Origin: Vibrio sp. UBA2441
GTDB taxonomy: Bacteria; Pseudomonadota; Gammaproteobacteria; Enterobacterales; Vibrionaceae
NCBI GenBank assembly: GCA_002342685.1
Contig: DDQN01000044.1
Span: forward strand, 1-64,000
Direction: 5' to 3'
DNA length: 64,000 bases
Position 1 is the stretch's first letter; each line of letters starts with the position of its first letter. Below, in pieces: positions 9,123 through 17,367 of the stretch. The position numbers and the translations under genes were made by a program. A model generated the notes under the pieces. The model did no database searches and had not been told where the DNA came from. It saw only the letters and a list, made by a program, of their open reading frames with translations.

Positions 9123-9674
9123 GTGAATAGAACCTTTTTCTTAACCATAATTACTATACTATGCACGGTATCCCAATTACCCCAATATCAAGCAGTAATG
9201 TTGTGGAATATTCGTTTAATAGAGCAAGGTGAATGGTGGCGTATCCTATCAGGAAATTTTACCCATACCAACAACATTCATCTCGTGATGAACATGACTG
9301 CATTATGGGTAATCGCTTTCCTATTTCGACCGACTAGCAAAAGCCTGTTCCTCATTCTATTGTCTTCCGCACTGTTTGTAGGTAGTAGCTTACTGTATTC
9401 CAATTTAGGCATTTATGCAGGCCTTTCCGGTGTGCTGCATGGCTTATTCGCCTTCTATGCTCTATCCGAAGTGTTCGAAGGGAGAAAGTCCAGTTGGTTA
9501 CTGGTCATTGGTGTTATCGGCAAAGTTGCTTATGAACAGTTCTTTGGTGCACCAGAAAGCACTGCAGAACTAATTAATGCAAAAGTAGCCATTGAAGCTC
9601 ATTTAGCCGGTGTGATTTTTGGTGTCATGGCCGCTGTGATGACAAGAGTTAGTAAACGGCAGCAGAGTGACTAA
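9123..9674 (+). CDS. rrtA: Rhombosortase-like intramembrane serine protease
   Basis: This is a small rhomboid-family membrane protein. It has several transmembrane segments, the rhomboid serine motif 'AGLSGVLHG' and a later catalytic-type histidine in 'AIEAHLAGVIFG'. 'GEWWRILSGNFTHTN' near the N-terminus is typical of the rhombosortase branch (RrtA), which processes GlyGly-CTERM proteins exported by type II secretion in Vibrio and Shewanella. I chose the GTG at 9123 (183 residues) because it starts just outside tapT and keeps the first membrane segment. The open frame extends further upstream, and an ATG at 9198 would remove that segment. No GlyGly-CTERM protein is encoded in this window. Confidence 0.72.
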   Translation: MNRTFFLTIITILCTVSQLPQYQAVMLWNIRLIEQGEWWRILSGNFTHTNNIHLVMNMTALWVIAFLFRPTSKSLFLILLSSALFVGSSLLYSNLGIYAGLSGVLHGLFAFYALSEVFEGRKSSWLLVIGVIGKVAYEQFFGAPESTAELINAKVAIEAHLAGVIFGVMAAVMTRVSKRQQSD

Positions 9675-9705
9675 GAGCCATCCACTAAAGTAGGTTAATT
9701 TAAAA

Positions 9706-9733
9706 AATGCCAGCAGTAAGTACTACTGGCATT
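9706..9733. terminator. Bidirectional terminator between rrtA and comEA
   Basis: A 12-bp stem with one mismatch (AATGCCAGCAGT / ACTACTGGCATT) lies between converging genes. It is preceded by an A-run and followed by an AT-rich tail. Confidence 0.65.
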
Positions 9734-9760
9734 AAATATTTGCTGACATGAAAATCACTG

Positions 9761-10066
9761 TTAAAGTTTAATCCTATCCCGGTTTCTATCTACCAGCCCT
9801 TGCCCTATGCCTTTCACTTTTTTCAAGTCATCAGCGATTTCAAAAGCACCATTCTTTTCTCTATAATCGATAATAAGTTGGGCTTTCTTTTCTCCCACTC
9901 CAGAAAGTAAAGTGGAGAGCTCTTCTAATGTTCCGTCATTTATATTGACTGTAATTTCAATGCCTTCGTATTGTGGTGCTTTTTGCTTCATTTCGACAGT
10001 TGCATGGCTGGGCAGAACAAATAATAGGGACACTAGAAATAGGTTTAATAGATTAACTTTCTTCAT
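9761..10066 (-). CDS. comEA: ComEA family helix-hairpin-helix DNA-binding protein
   Basis: This 101-residue periplasmic protein has a signal peptide (cleavage near 'PSHA-TVE') and a C-terminal (HhH)2 domain, with 'LEELSTLLSGVGEKKAQLIIDYREKNG' and 'DLKKVKGIGQGLVDRNRDRI'. In V. cholerae ComEA binds DNA in the periplasm and pulls it in as a ratchet during natural transformation. It sits next to ppiD and hupB, as I recall from V. cholerae. A hairpin terminator separates it from ppiD, so it probably has its own promoter in 10067-10148. I saw no obvious CRP or TfoX site in a quick reading. Confidence 0.88.
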   Translation of the reverse strand: MKKVNLLNLFLVSLLFVLPSHATVEMKQKAPQYEGIEITVNINDGTLEELSTLLSGVGEKKAQLIIDYREKNGAFEIADDLKKVKGIGQGLVDRNRDRIKL

Positions 10067-10148
10067 AAACAGACTCCTTCAAGACGAATTAGAGAACTCA
10101 TCATCTATAAGTTGCCGTTTTTTGTCTGCCTTGAAAGGGCAAAAATAG

Positions 10149-10172
10149 AACGGGCCGCTTATGCGGCCCGTT
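10149..10172 (-). terminator. Terminator after ppiD
   Basis: A perfect 10-bp GC-rich stem (AACGGGCCGC / GCGGCCCGTT) with a TTAT loop is followed on the minus strand by CTATTTTT. It lies 26 bases after the ppiD stop. Confidence 0.88.
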
Positions 10173-10197
10173 AACTTAATCATTAATTAACAAATTT

Positions 10198-12063
10198 TTA
10201 CGGCTGAGCATTCACAATGTAATACTCTATGTCAGCACTGTCTCTAAGCGTTTTCACGATAGATTCAATATCCTGCTGAGTATTTGAACGTACAAGTTGA
10301 GCACCGATTTGAGTGTTAAAACTCGCATCTTCACTAGTAACAACTTTATCCAGCGCAATAATGATGATGTCACCCTGTAGATCTTTAGTTTGAGCATAAG
10401 TAGACTGCTCTTGCTCAGGCTTAACCATAGCAAAAACAGTTTGTGCTAACGGGTTACCACGGTCGATAGATTCAGACTCTCCAAAAGCCAGATCACTTTC
10501 CGCGACAACATCTGTATTTCCAGCTTTCAAGCCATCCACAACAGCCGTAGCCAATTCTAACGCTTTTTTCTCACCGTTCACCATTGAAAGCTGAGCAACC
10601 ACTTGGTCTTTCACTTCATCAAATGGTAATACCGCTTCATTGCGTATATCTTCAACACGCACCACGATAACGTGCTCAGGTGCAACTTCAATCACTTCAG
10701 AGTTCAGCCCTTCGTCTTTCACTTCAGCGCTTAGAATAGCCTGTAGAACGCTAGGGTTACGTAATAACTCTGGTGCAGTCGCTTGCGAAATAAAGTCGGT
10801 AGTTTGGATTGGTTGTGAAATAGCTTTAGCCGCATCATCCAGTGAATCAGGATATTCAAATGCAACTATTTCTAATTCATTCTGCAGTGAGTAGAATTTC
10901 GCTATCGCTTGCTGATCAGCAATTTCGCCTTTGATTTCGGTGGCAACTTCAGTAAACGGCTTAGCTTGAGCAGTTTTCAGTGCATCTAGCTTAATGATGT
11001 GATAACCAAATGCAGACTTCACTAATTCTGTCGTATCGCCTACGTTTGCCAGCGCAAACGCAGCAGTTTCGAAATCTGGGTCCATTACATCTTTTTCAAC
11101 CCAGCCTAATGAACCACCCTCTTCAGAGCTACCAATGTCTTCAGACTTTTCTTTTGCCAAGGCAGCAAAATCCGCACCTGCATTCAGCTCATCAAGAATA
11201 GCTTGAGCTTTTGCCTGATCATCACCCTGAACTAGAATATGGCTTAGTTGGCGCTGTTCAGCGGTAGAGTACTTATCAATCTGTTCTTGATAATACTGCT
11301 CAGCTTTTTCATCACTAACCTGTGTATGCTCTTTTAGTGCTTGTGCAGAAAGTTCAATAAATGAAACCTTAACCTGCTCTGGGCGTGTATAGCTGGCTGG
11401 ATTTTCGTCGTAATACGATTGCAACTCTTCATCAGTCAAAGAGATATTCTTCGCGTACTCTTCCAAGTTAAGCGAGATAGTGCGAATGTCGCGTGTTTGC
11501 GTTAGCAACTCACCCTGAGCCTTAACTTCATTGCTCAGTGAAAATTCACTGCTTTGTAGTGCGTTGAGCACTTGCTGACGAGTTAAATCGCGACGCAGGT
11601 ATTCTGCAAAACCATCAACAGTATAGCCCGCACGACGCAATGTAGCGGCGTAGACTTCTTGATCGAATTTACCGTCATTCTGAAACTCTGGCATTTGCAG
11701 TAACTGTTTACGAATCTGACTGTCGCTAATCCGCAATCCCAAAGATTCAGCATACTGCTCCAGAAGGATTTCGTTGATCATTCTGTCTAAAATTGATTTG
11801 CGGAAAGATTGAACATAGGTAGGGTCTGCAAGCAGATTAGCAAAGTAATCTCCCATTTGGGACTGCATACGGTTACGTTCGTTTGTATAAGCCTGTTCAA
11901 AAGCGTTGCGGCCAATTTCTGTATTGTTCACTTTTGCGGCTGCGTTACTTCCACCACCAATGATATAACTACCTACACCAGCAAATACGAAAGAGAGGAT
12001 AATTAGTCCAAGGATAATCTTAACCGCGATGCTGTTCACGCCTTCGCGTAATCGATCCATCAT
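10198..12063 (-). CDS. ppiD: Periplasmic folding chaperone PpiD
   Basis: This inner-membrane-anchored chaperone with a parvulin-like domain helps newly exported proteins at the periplasmic exit of the Sec translocon. An N-terminal transmembrane segment (about residues 12-32, 'ILGLIILSFVFAGVGSYII') is followed by a SurA-N-like region. The parvulin domain ('LSHILVQGDDQAKAQAILDEL' ... 'FGYHIIKL') and a C-terminal domain complete the protein. I chose the ATG at 12063 (621 residues), where family alignment begins (MMDRLREGVNS). The open frame extends to a TTG at 12081. The gene lies between hupB and comEA, with terminators on both sides. Confidence 0.93.
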   Translation of the reverse strand: MMDRLREGVNSIAVKIILGLIILSFVFAGVGSYIIGGGSNAAAKVNNTEIGRNAFEQAYTNERNRMQSQMGDYFANLLADPTYVQSFRKSILDRMINEILLEQYAESLGLRISDSQIRKQLLQMPEFQNDGKFDQEVYAATLRRAGYTVDGFAEYLRRDLTRQQVLNALQSSEFSLSNEVKAQGELLTQTRDIRTISLNLEEYAKNISLTDEELQSYYDENPASYTRPEQVKVSFIELSAQALKEHTQVSDEKAEQYYQEQIDKYSTAEQRQLSHILVQGDDQAKAQAILDELNAGADFAALAKEKSEDIGSSEEGGSLGWVEKDVMDPDFETAAFALANVGDTTELVKSAFGYHIIKLDALKTAQAKPFTEVATEIKGEIADQQAIAKFYSLQNELEIVAFEYPDSLDDAAKAISQPIQTTDFISQATAPELLRNPSVLQAILSAEVKDEGLNSEVIEVAPEHVIVVRVEDIRNEAVLPFDEVKDQVVAQLSMVNGEKKALELATAVVDGLKAGNTDVVAESDLAFGESESIDRGNPLAQTVFAMVKPEQEQSTYAQTKDLQGDIIIIALDKVVTSEDASFNTQIGAQLVRSNTQQDIESIVKTLRDSADIEYYIVNAQP

Positions 12064-12148
12064 AATCTTACTTGTCTCCAAAGATTGAGCCGGAAATACT
12101 TTCTTAGCTCACAAAAGGTTGAATAGCTGAATAATATCAGAAAAAGAA

Positions 12149-12171
12149 ATGCGCACCAGTGTGATGCGCAT
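12149..12171 (-). terminator. Terminator after hupB
   Basis: A 7-bp stem (ATGCGCA / TGCGCAT) is followed on the minus strand by TTCTTTTTC. It lies 45 bases after the hupB stop. Confidence 0.7.
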
Positions 12172-12216
12172 ATTTATACTCGAATTACCTCAAGACAAAA
12201 TACTGTCTCGGCTTGA

Positions 12217-12489
12217 TTAGTTACAAGCTTCTTTAAGTGCTTTACCAGCTTTGAATGCAGGTACTTTAGCTTCTGCGATTTGAATCTCTTCGCCAGTTTT
12301 AGGGTTACGACCTGTACGAGCAGCACGAGTGCGAACGCTAAAAGTACCAAAACCAACAAGAGCAACTTGCTCTTCAGCGGTTAATGTTTCTGTTACGGCT
12401 TCAATAAATGCATCAAGTGCACGACCTGCTGACGCTTTTGAAATATCTGCATTTTCTGCAATTTGTTCTACTAATTGTGTCTTATTCAC
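12217..12489 (-). CDS. hupB: DNA-binding protein HU-beta
   Basis: This 90-residue histone-like nucleoid protein bends and compacts DNA as a homo- or heterodimer with HU-alpha. The sequence has the complete HU fold: 'MNKTQLVEQIAENADISKASAGRAL', the conserved 'VGFGTFSVRTRAARTGRNP' arm and 'PAFKAGKALKEACN' at the C-terminus. Length and residues match E. coli HupB closely. It follows lon as in E. coli and V. cholerae, but a strong terminator separates the two, so it is probably expressed from its own promoters in 12490-12620. Confidence 0.96.
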   Translation of the reverse strand: MNKTQLVEQIAENADISKASAGRALDAFIEAVTETLTAEEQVALVGFGTFSVRTRAARTGRNPKTGEEIQIAEAKVPAFKAGKALKEACN

Positions 12490-12621
12490 GTTTATTCCCC
12501 TTTTCGTTACCTGTTATTTTTGTATTAGGTAACATTCGTTCCGTTTATGATTTTTTATTAGCTCCAAGCCTTTAGGAATATAGCTTCGAGCAACAGTTGC
12601 TTAACTTAGCTGCCAAAAAAA

Positions 12622-12654
12622 ACGCTGACAAGCATTTTTCTGCTTAGTCAGCGT
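12622..12654 (-). terminator. Terminator after lon
   Basis: An 8-bp perfect outer stem (ACGCTGAC / GTCAGCGT) extends inward past a one-base bulge (AAGCA / TGCTT). On the minus strand it is followed directly by a run of eight T. Confidence 0.9.
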
Positions 12655-12683
12655 AATTCTTTACTTATTTTTGCTACACGTCA

Positions 12684-15035
12684 CTATTTTGAAGGCTCTA
12701 CGGTAAATCCTGCAGGGTCATTTTCCAAAGCAACGCTTAATACTTCATCAATCCATTGAACTGGCTTAATGACCAAATCCGCAATAACGTTGTCAGGAAT
12801 CTCTTCTAAATCGCGTTCATTGTCTTTAGGAATCAATACTGTTTTGATACCGCCACGGTGAGCAGCGAGCAGTTTCTCTTTCAGACCACCGATCGGTAAA
12901 ACCTCTCCACGAAGGGTGATTTCACCGGTCATTGCCACTTCTGCGCGAACTGGGTTACCCGTTAAACTAGACACTAAAGCAGTGCACATAGCGATACCAG
13001 CACTTGGTCCGTCTTTCGGCGTTGCCCCTTCAGGAACATGCACATGAATATCTCTTTTTTCGTAGAAATCTTCATTTATTCCCAATTTTTTGGCCCGTGA
13101 ACGAACCACCGTCATCGCCGCTTGAATAGACTCTTGCATCACATCGCCAAGAGAACCTGTTTGAGTAAGCTTACCTTTACCTGGCATTGATTCGGTTTCG
13201 ATTGTCAGTAAATCACCACCGACCTCTGTCCAAGCAAGGCCCGTTACTTGCCCAATACGATTGCTTTCATCCGCCTTACCGTAATCAAAACGCTGAACAC
13301 CCAAGTACTCTTTAAGGTTGTCCATATTGACGGTAAGTTGTTTTAAGTCTTTTTCCAGCAAGATATTTTTCACTGCTTTACGGCAGATTTTAGAAATCTC
13401 ACGTTCCATTCCACGCACACCCGCTTCGCGAGTATAGTAACGGATAATTCCCGTAATAGCAGAATCTTCAATTTCTACTTCACCTGGTTTTAATCCATTA
13501 CGTTGCATCTGCTTGTCAACCAAATGACGCTTAGCAATATTCAGCTTTTCATCTTCTGTATAACCAGACAGACGAATTACTTCCATACGGTCGAGTAATG
13601 GGCCTGGAATATTCATAGAATTAGACGTCGCGACAAACATGACATCAGACAGATCGTAATCCACTTCCAGGTAATGGTCGTTAAATGCATTGTTCTGCTC
13701 AGGATCAAGCACTTCCAACAGCGCAGATGATGGATCGCCACGCATATCAGAAGACATTTTGTCTATCTCATCCAGCAGGAACAATGGGTTCTTAACCCCA
13801 ACCTTAGACATTTTTTGAATCAGCTTGCCTGGTAATGAACCGATATAGGTACGACGGTGACCACGAATTTCCGCTTCGTCACGTACGCCACCCAGCGCCA
13901 TGCGAACATACTTACGCCCCGTTGCTGAAGCAATAGATTGTCCCAAAGAGGTTTTACCAACGCCCGGAGGCCCTACCAAACACAAGATAGGCCCTTTAAG
14001 CTTGTTGATACGGTTCTGCACCGCCAAATACTCAAGGATACGCTCTTTCACTCGCTCAAGGCCGTAGTGGTCATGGTTTAGAACCTCTTCTGCTTTCGCC
14101 AAGTTCTTCTTCACTTTAGAACGTTTTGCCCAAGGTACACCGACCATCCAATCAATGTAGCTACGCACAACCGTTGCTTCTGCCGACATCGGTGACATCA
14201 TTTTCAGTTTTTGCAGCTCTTGCTCGGTTTTCTCGCGAGCTTCCTGAGGCATTTTTGAGTCTTCAATTTTCTTCTTCAGTGTTTCAAATTCGTCCGGTGC
14301 ATCATCCATGTCACCTAACTCTTTCTGAATCGCTTTCATCTGCTCGTTGAGATAATACTCACGCTGAGATTTTTCCATTTGCTTTTTAACGCGGCCACGA
14401 ATGCGTTTTTCAACCTGTAACAGGTCGATTTCCGATTCCATTTGCCCCATTAAATATTCAAGACGTTCATTAACGTCAATAATCTCAAGGACCTGCTGCT
14501 TCTCAGCCAACTTTAGAGGCATGTGAGCGGCGATGGTATCCGCTAAACGAGCGGCATCATCAATACCATTTAATGAGGTAAGAACCTCTGGCGGGATCTT
14601 TTTATTTAATTTGATAAAGCCTTCAAACTGATTGATAGCGCTACGCACAATCACTTCTTGTTCTTTCTCATCAAGATCCGGAGTAGTCAGATACTCGGCA
14701 TCGGCTAGGAAAAAGTCATTTTCTTTAAACTGATGAATCTTAGCTCGTTGCTGGCCTTCAACCAGTACTTTTACCGTACCATCAGGCAGTTTTAGTAACT
14801 GAAGAATGGTCGCTACCGTACCAATGTCAAACAGATCATCAATAACAGGCTCGTCTGTATCTGCTTCTTTTTGGGCAACTAAAAGGATTTGCTTGTTGTT
14901 ATCCATTGCCGATTCCAGGCAACTGATCGATTTTTCACGGCCAACAAACAAAGGAATAACCATATGCGGATAAACCACAACATCACGCAGTGGCAGCACT
15001 GGAATCTCGATACGTTCGGAACGTTCCAAGTTCAT
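12684..15035 (-). CDS. lon: ATP-dependent protease Lon
   Basis: This cytoplasmic AAA+ protease degrades misfolded and regulatory proteins. The 783-residue protein has the N-terminal substrate-recognition domain ('IPVLPLRDVVVYPHMVIPLFVGR'), Walker A 'GPPGVGKTSLG', Walker B 'LFLLDEIDKM', and the C-terminal protease domain with catalytic Ser in 'PKDGPSAGIAM' and Lys in 'GGLKEKLLAAHRGG'. Length matches the E. coli enzyme (784). The order clpP-clpX-lon-hupB is the usual one in gammaproteobacteria. A sigma-32-type promoter lies just upstream (15071-15098), after the clpX terminator, so lon can respond to heat shock separately from clpX. Confidence 0.97.
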   Translation of the reverse strand: MNLERSERIEIPVLPLRDVVVYPHMVIPLFVGREKSISCLESAMDNNKQILLVAQKEADTDEPVIDDLFDIGTVATILQLLKLPDGTVKVLVEGQQRAKIHQFKENDFFLADAEYLTTPDLDEKEQEVIVRSAINQFEGFIKLNKKIPPEVLTSLNGIDDAARLADTIAAHMPLKLAEKQQVLEIIDVNERLEYLMGQMESEIDLLQVEKRIRGRVKKQMEKSQREYYLNEQMKAIQKELGDMDDAPDEFETLKKKIEDSKMPQEAREKTEQELQKLKMMSPMSAEATVVRSYIDWMVGVPWAKRSKVKKNLAKAEEVLNHDHYGLERVKERILEYLAVQNRINKLKGPILCLVGPPGVGKTSLGQSIASATGRKYVRMALGGVRDEAEIRGHRRTYIGSLPGKLIQKMSKVGVKNPLFLLDEIDKMSSDMRGDPSSALLEVLDPEQNNAFNDHYLEVDYDLSDVMFVATSNSMNIPGPLLDRMEVIRLSGYTEDEKLNIAKRHLVDKQMQRNGLKPGEVEIEDSAITGIIRYYTREAGVRGMEREISKICRKAVKNILLEKDLKQLTVNMDNLKEYLGVQRFDYGKADESNRIGQVTGLAWTEVGGDLLTIETESMPGKGKLTQTGSLGDVMQESIQAAMTVVRSRAKKLGINEDFYEKRDIHVHVPEGATPKDGPSAGIAMCTALVSSLTGNPVRAEVAMTGEITLRGEVLPIGGLKEKLLAAHRGGIKTVLIPKDNERDLEEIPDNVIADLVIKPVQWIDEVLSVALENDPAGFTVEPSK

Positions 15036-15070
15036 ATTTATCTCTCTATCCGTTTATTCTTATGAAAAGT

Positions 15071-15098
15071 ATATGGGGTCAATTTAAAGGGATTCAAC
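15071..15098 (-). promoter_or_regulatory. Sigma-32 (heat shock) type promoter for lon
   Basis: On the minus strand, GTTGAA (15098-15093, -35 type) is followed after 14 bases by CCCCATAT (15078-15071, -10 type). The sigma-32 consensus is CTTGAAA-N11-16-CCCCATnT, so the -10 matches fully and the -35 well. The predicted start is about 30 bases before the lon ATG. Sigma-32 control of lon is established in E. coli. Confidence 0.75.
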
Positions 15099-15111
15099 AA
15101 ATGAATAAAAA

Positions 15112-15137
15112 AAAGGAGGTAATTACTTACCTCCTTT
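15112..15137 (-). terminator. Terminator after clpX
   Basis: An 11-bp perfect stem (AAAGGAGGTAA / TTACCTCCTTT) with a TTAC loop is followed on the minus strand by a long T-run. It lies just upstream of the lon heat-shock promoter. Confidence 0.9.
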
Positions 15138-15157
15138 CTAAATCAATTGTCTAGCGG

Positions 15158-16438
15158 TTATTCTCCGCCAGCAGCCTGACTGTCTTTTCCGTTATAAATA
15201 AGTAACGGTTCAGATTCACCATTGATGACTGATTCATCGATAACTACTTTGCTCACATCCTCAGAAGAAGGAAGCTCGTACATAGTATCAAGCAGTACCC
15301 CCTCAAGAATTGAACGAAGGCCACGAGCACCAGTTTTACGATCCATTGCTTTTTTGGCAATCGCTTTTAGTGCGTCTTCGCGGAATTCCAGCTCAGCATT
15401 TTCTAATTCAAACAGCGCAGAATATTGCTTAGTCAACGCATTCTTTGGTTCACAAAGGATCTGAATCAGTGCCGCTTCATCAAGTTCTGTCAATGTAGTT
15501 GTCACAGGAAGACGACCAATAAACTCAGGAATTAATCCATACTTTACTAAGTCTTCAGGTTGAACTTGCATGAACAGTTCACCCACTGTTTTGGTTTCGT
15601 CTTTAGAACGAACATCTGCACCAAAACCAATACCAGTACCTGTAGCAACACGCTGCTCAATCACTTTATCCAGACCAGCAAATGCACCACCACAAATGAA
15701 GAGGATCTTAGAGGTATCAACCTGCAAGAACTCTTGTTGAGGATGCTTACGTCCACCTTGAGGTGGTACTGAAGCAACGGTACCTTCAACCAGTTTCAAT
15801 AGTGCTTGCTGCACGCCTTCACCAGATACATCACGAGTGATCGATGGGTTTTCAGCTTTACGTGAAATCTTATCGATTTCATCAATATAAACTATACCGC
15901 GTTCTGCTTTCGCCACGTCATAATCGCATTTCTGCAGCAGTTTTTGGATGATGTTTTCAACATCTTCACCAACGTAACCCGCTTCGGTTAACGTCGTAGC
16001 ATCGGCCATAGTAAATGGCACATCCAAGAAACGAGCTAGAGTCTCAGCAAGTAGTGTTTTTCCGCTACCTGTTGGTCCAATCAAAAGAATGTTGCTCTTA
16101 CCAAGCTCAACACCTTCTGCTGTCGTATCACCATTACGTAAACGCTTATAGTGGTTATATACCGCAACAGCGAGCACTTTTTTCGCGTAGTCCTGACCAA
16201 TTACATAGTCATCAAGATGCTCGCGAATATTGCGAGGAGTCGGAAGATCTTCAGACTCTTTCTTAGGAAGAACATCTTTGATTTCTTCACGAATAATGTC
16301 GTTACAAAGATCGACACATTCGTCACAAATGTAAACAGAAGGACCTGCAATTAGCTTGCGAACTTCGTGCTGGCTTTTACCGCAGAAAGAGCAATATAGC
16401 AATTTTCCACTGCTGCCCTCTTTGCTTTTATCTGTCAT
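15158..16438 (-). CDS. clpX: ATP-dependent Clp protease ATP-binding subunit ClpX
   Basis: This AAA+ unfoldase recognises tagged substrates (such as ssrA-tagged proteins) and feeds them to ClpP. The 426-residue protein begins with the zinc-binding domain (four Cys in 'CSFCGKSQHEV' and 'CDECVDLCND'). It has Walker A 'GPTGSGKTLLAE', Walker B 'IVYIDEIDKI', the 'LIPEFIGRLPV' sensor region and the 'GARGLRSILEG' sensor-2 motif. It follows clpP by 96 bases on the same strand and is probably partly co-transcribed with it. A strong terminator follows. Confidence 0.97.
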   Translation of the reverse strand: MTDKSKEGSSGKLLYCSFCGKSQHEVRKLIAGPSVYICDECVDLCNDIIREEIKDVLPKKESEDLPTPRNIREHLDDYVIGQDYAKKVLAVAVYNHYKRLRNGDTTAEGVELGKSNILLIGPTGSGKTLLAETLARFLDVPFTMADATTLTEAGYVGEDVENIIQKLLQKCDYDVAKAERGIVYIDEIDKISRKAENPSITRDVSGEGVQQALLKLVEGTVASVPPQGGRKHPQQEFLQVDTSKILFICGGAFAGLDKVIEQRVATGTGIGFGADVRSKDETKTVGELFMQVQPEDLVKYGLIPEFIGRLPVTTTLTELDEAALIQILCEPKNALTKQYSALFELENAELEFREDALKAIAKKAMDRKTGARGLRSILEGVLLDTMYELPSSEDVSKVVIDESVINGESEPLLIYNGKDSQAAGGE

Positions 16439-16534
16439 TCGCTAACCTCTTAGCCTTTACCTTGTTGATTTGAGTGTATATCAATTTTGACCGATTTTCT
16501 CGAAAAAGATGGTCCTACACTCAAGCTGGTTTTA

Positions 16535-17161
16535 TTATTCACCGCGATGATTCAATACCGCATCCACTAAACCGTACTCTACTGCTTGTTCCGCAGACAT
16601 AAAGTTGTCACGGTCAGTATCACCTTCAACCACTTCTAGCGGCTGACCTGTGTGTTCAGCAAGTAACTTATTCAGTTTTTTCTTGATGGTTAAGATTTCT
16701 TGCGCATGGATCTGAATATCAGAAGCCTGACCTTGGAAGCCGCCCAATGGCTGGTGAATCATCACACGTGAGCTAGGCAAGCAATAGCGTTTGCCTTCGG
16801 CTCCACCAGCAAGTAAGAATGCCCCCATAGAACATGCTTGTCCCATACAGACTGTGCTCACGTTTGGCTTGATAAATTGCATAGTGTCGTAAATAGACAT
16901 GCCCGCAGTTACACTGCCACCCGGAGAGTTGATGTATAGGAAGATATCTTTATCTGGATTCTCTGACTCAAGGAAAAGCAACTGAGCCACGACAAGATTC
17001 GCCATATGATCTTCAACCTGACCAGTTAGGAAAATCACTCGCTCTTTTAGTAAGCGAGAATAGATATCGTACGAGCGTTCGCCGCGAGAAGTTTGTTCTA
17101 CAACCATTGGTACTAGCGCATCAACAATTGGAGACATTGCGTTTTTATCTTGGTAGCTCAT
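16535..17161 (-). CDS. clpP: ATP-dependent Clp protease proteolytic subunit ClpP
   Basis: This serine peptidase forms the double-heptamer chamber of ClpXP and ClpAP. The 208-residue protein has the catalytic Ser in 'GQACSMGAFLLAGG', His in 'SRVMIHQPLGGFQG' and Asp in 'GDTDRDNFMS'. The N-terminus 'MSPIVDALVPMVVEQTSRGERSYDIYSRLL' is typical, with a short propeptide. It lies between tig and clpX in the conserved proteostasis cluster. The 135 bases upstream hold its promoter. I could not find a convincing sigma-32 -10 element there. Confidence 0.97.
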   Translation of the reverse strand: MSYQDKNAMSPIVDALVPMVVEQTSRGERSYDIYSRLLKERVIFLTGQVEDHMANLVVAQLLFLESENPDKDIFLYINSPGGSVTAGMSIYDTMQFIKPNVSTVCMGQACSMGAFLLAGGAEGKRYCLPSSRVMIHQPLGGFQGQASDIQIHAQEILTIKKKLNKLLAEHTGQPLEVVEGDTDRDNFMSAEQAVEYGLVDAVLNHRGE

Positions 17162-17296
17162 TTTCTTATATCCCTAAAAAATACCAATTTATATAAGTAT
17201 CTATCTATTCAGTAAGATTTAACAAGGTTTAGATGAAAATTCTTATGTAAGTGCTTAACTTATGCGCAATAGACACTTATATAAAAAGGTAAAAAT

Positions 17297-17327
17297 ATGG
17301 CCCGGATGAAGACTTCATGCGGACCAT
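17297..17327 (-). terminator. Probable terminator after tig
   Basis: A 14-bp stem with two mismatches (17297-17310 with 17314-17327) is followed on the minus strand by ATTTTTACCTTTTTAT. It lies about 40 bases after the tig stop. Confidence 0.65.
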
Positions 17328-17367
17328 TATTAAGCAAATTAGCTAATTTTTACCTTACAGCCTGATA

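Noticed and set aside
12174..12365. A leucine-rich open frame overlapping hupB on the same strand
   Set aside because: It is a shadow of hupB in another frame with no ribosome-binding site and an implausible repetitive composition.
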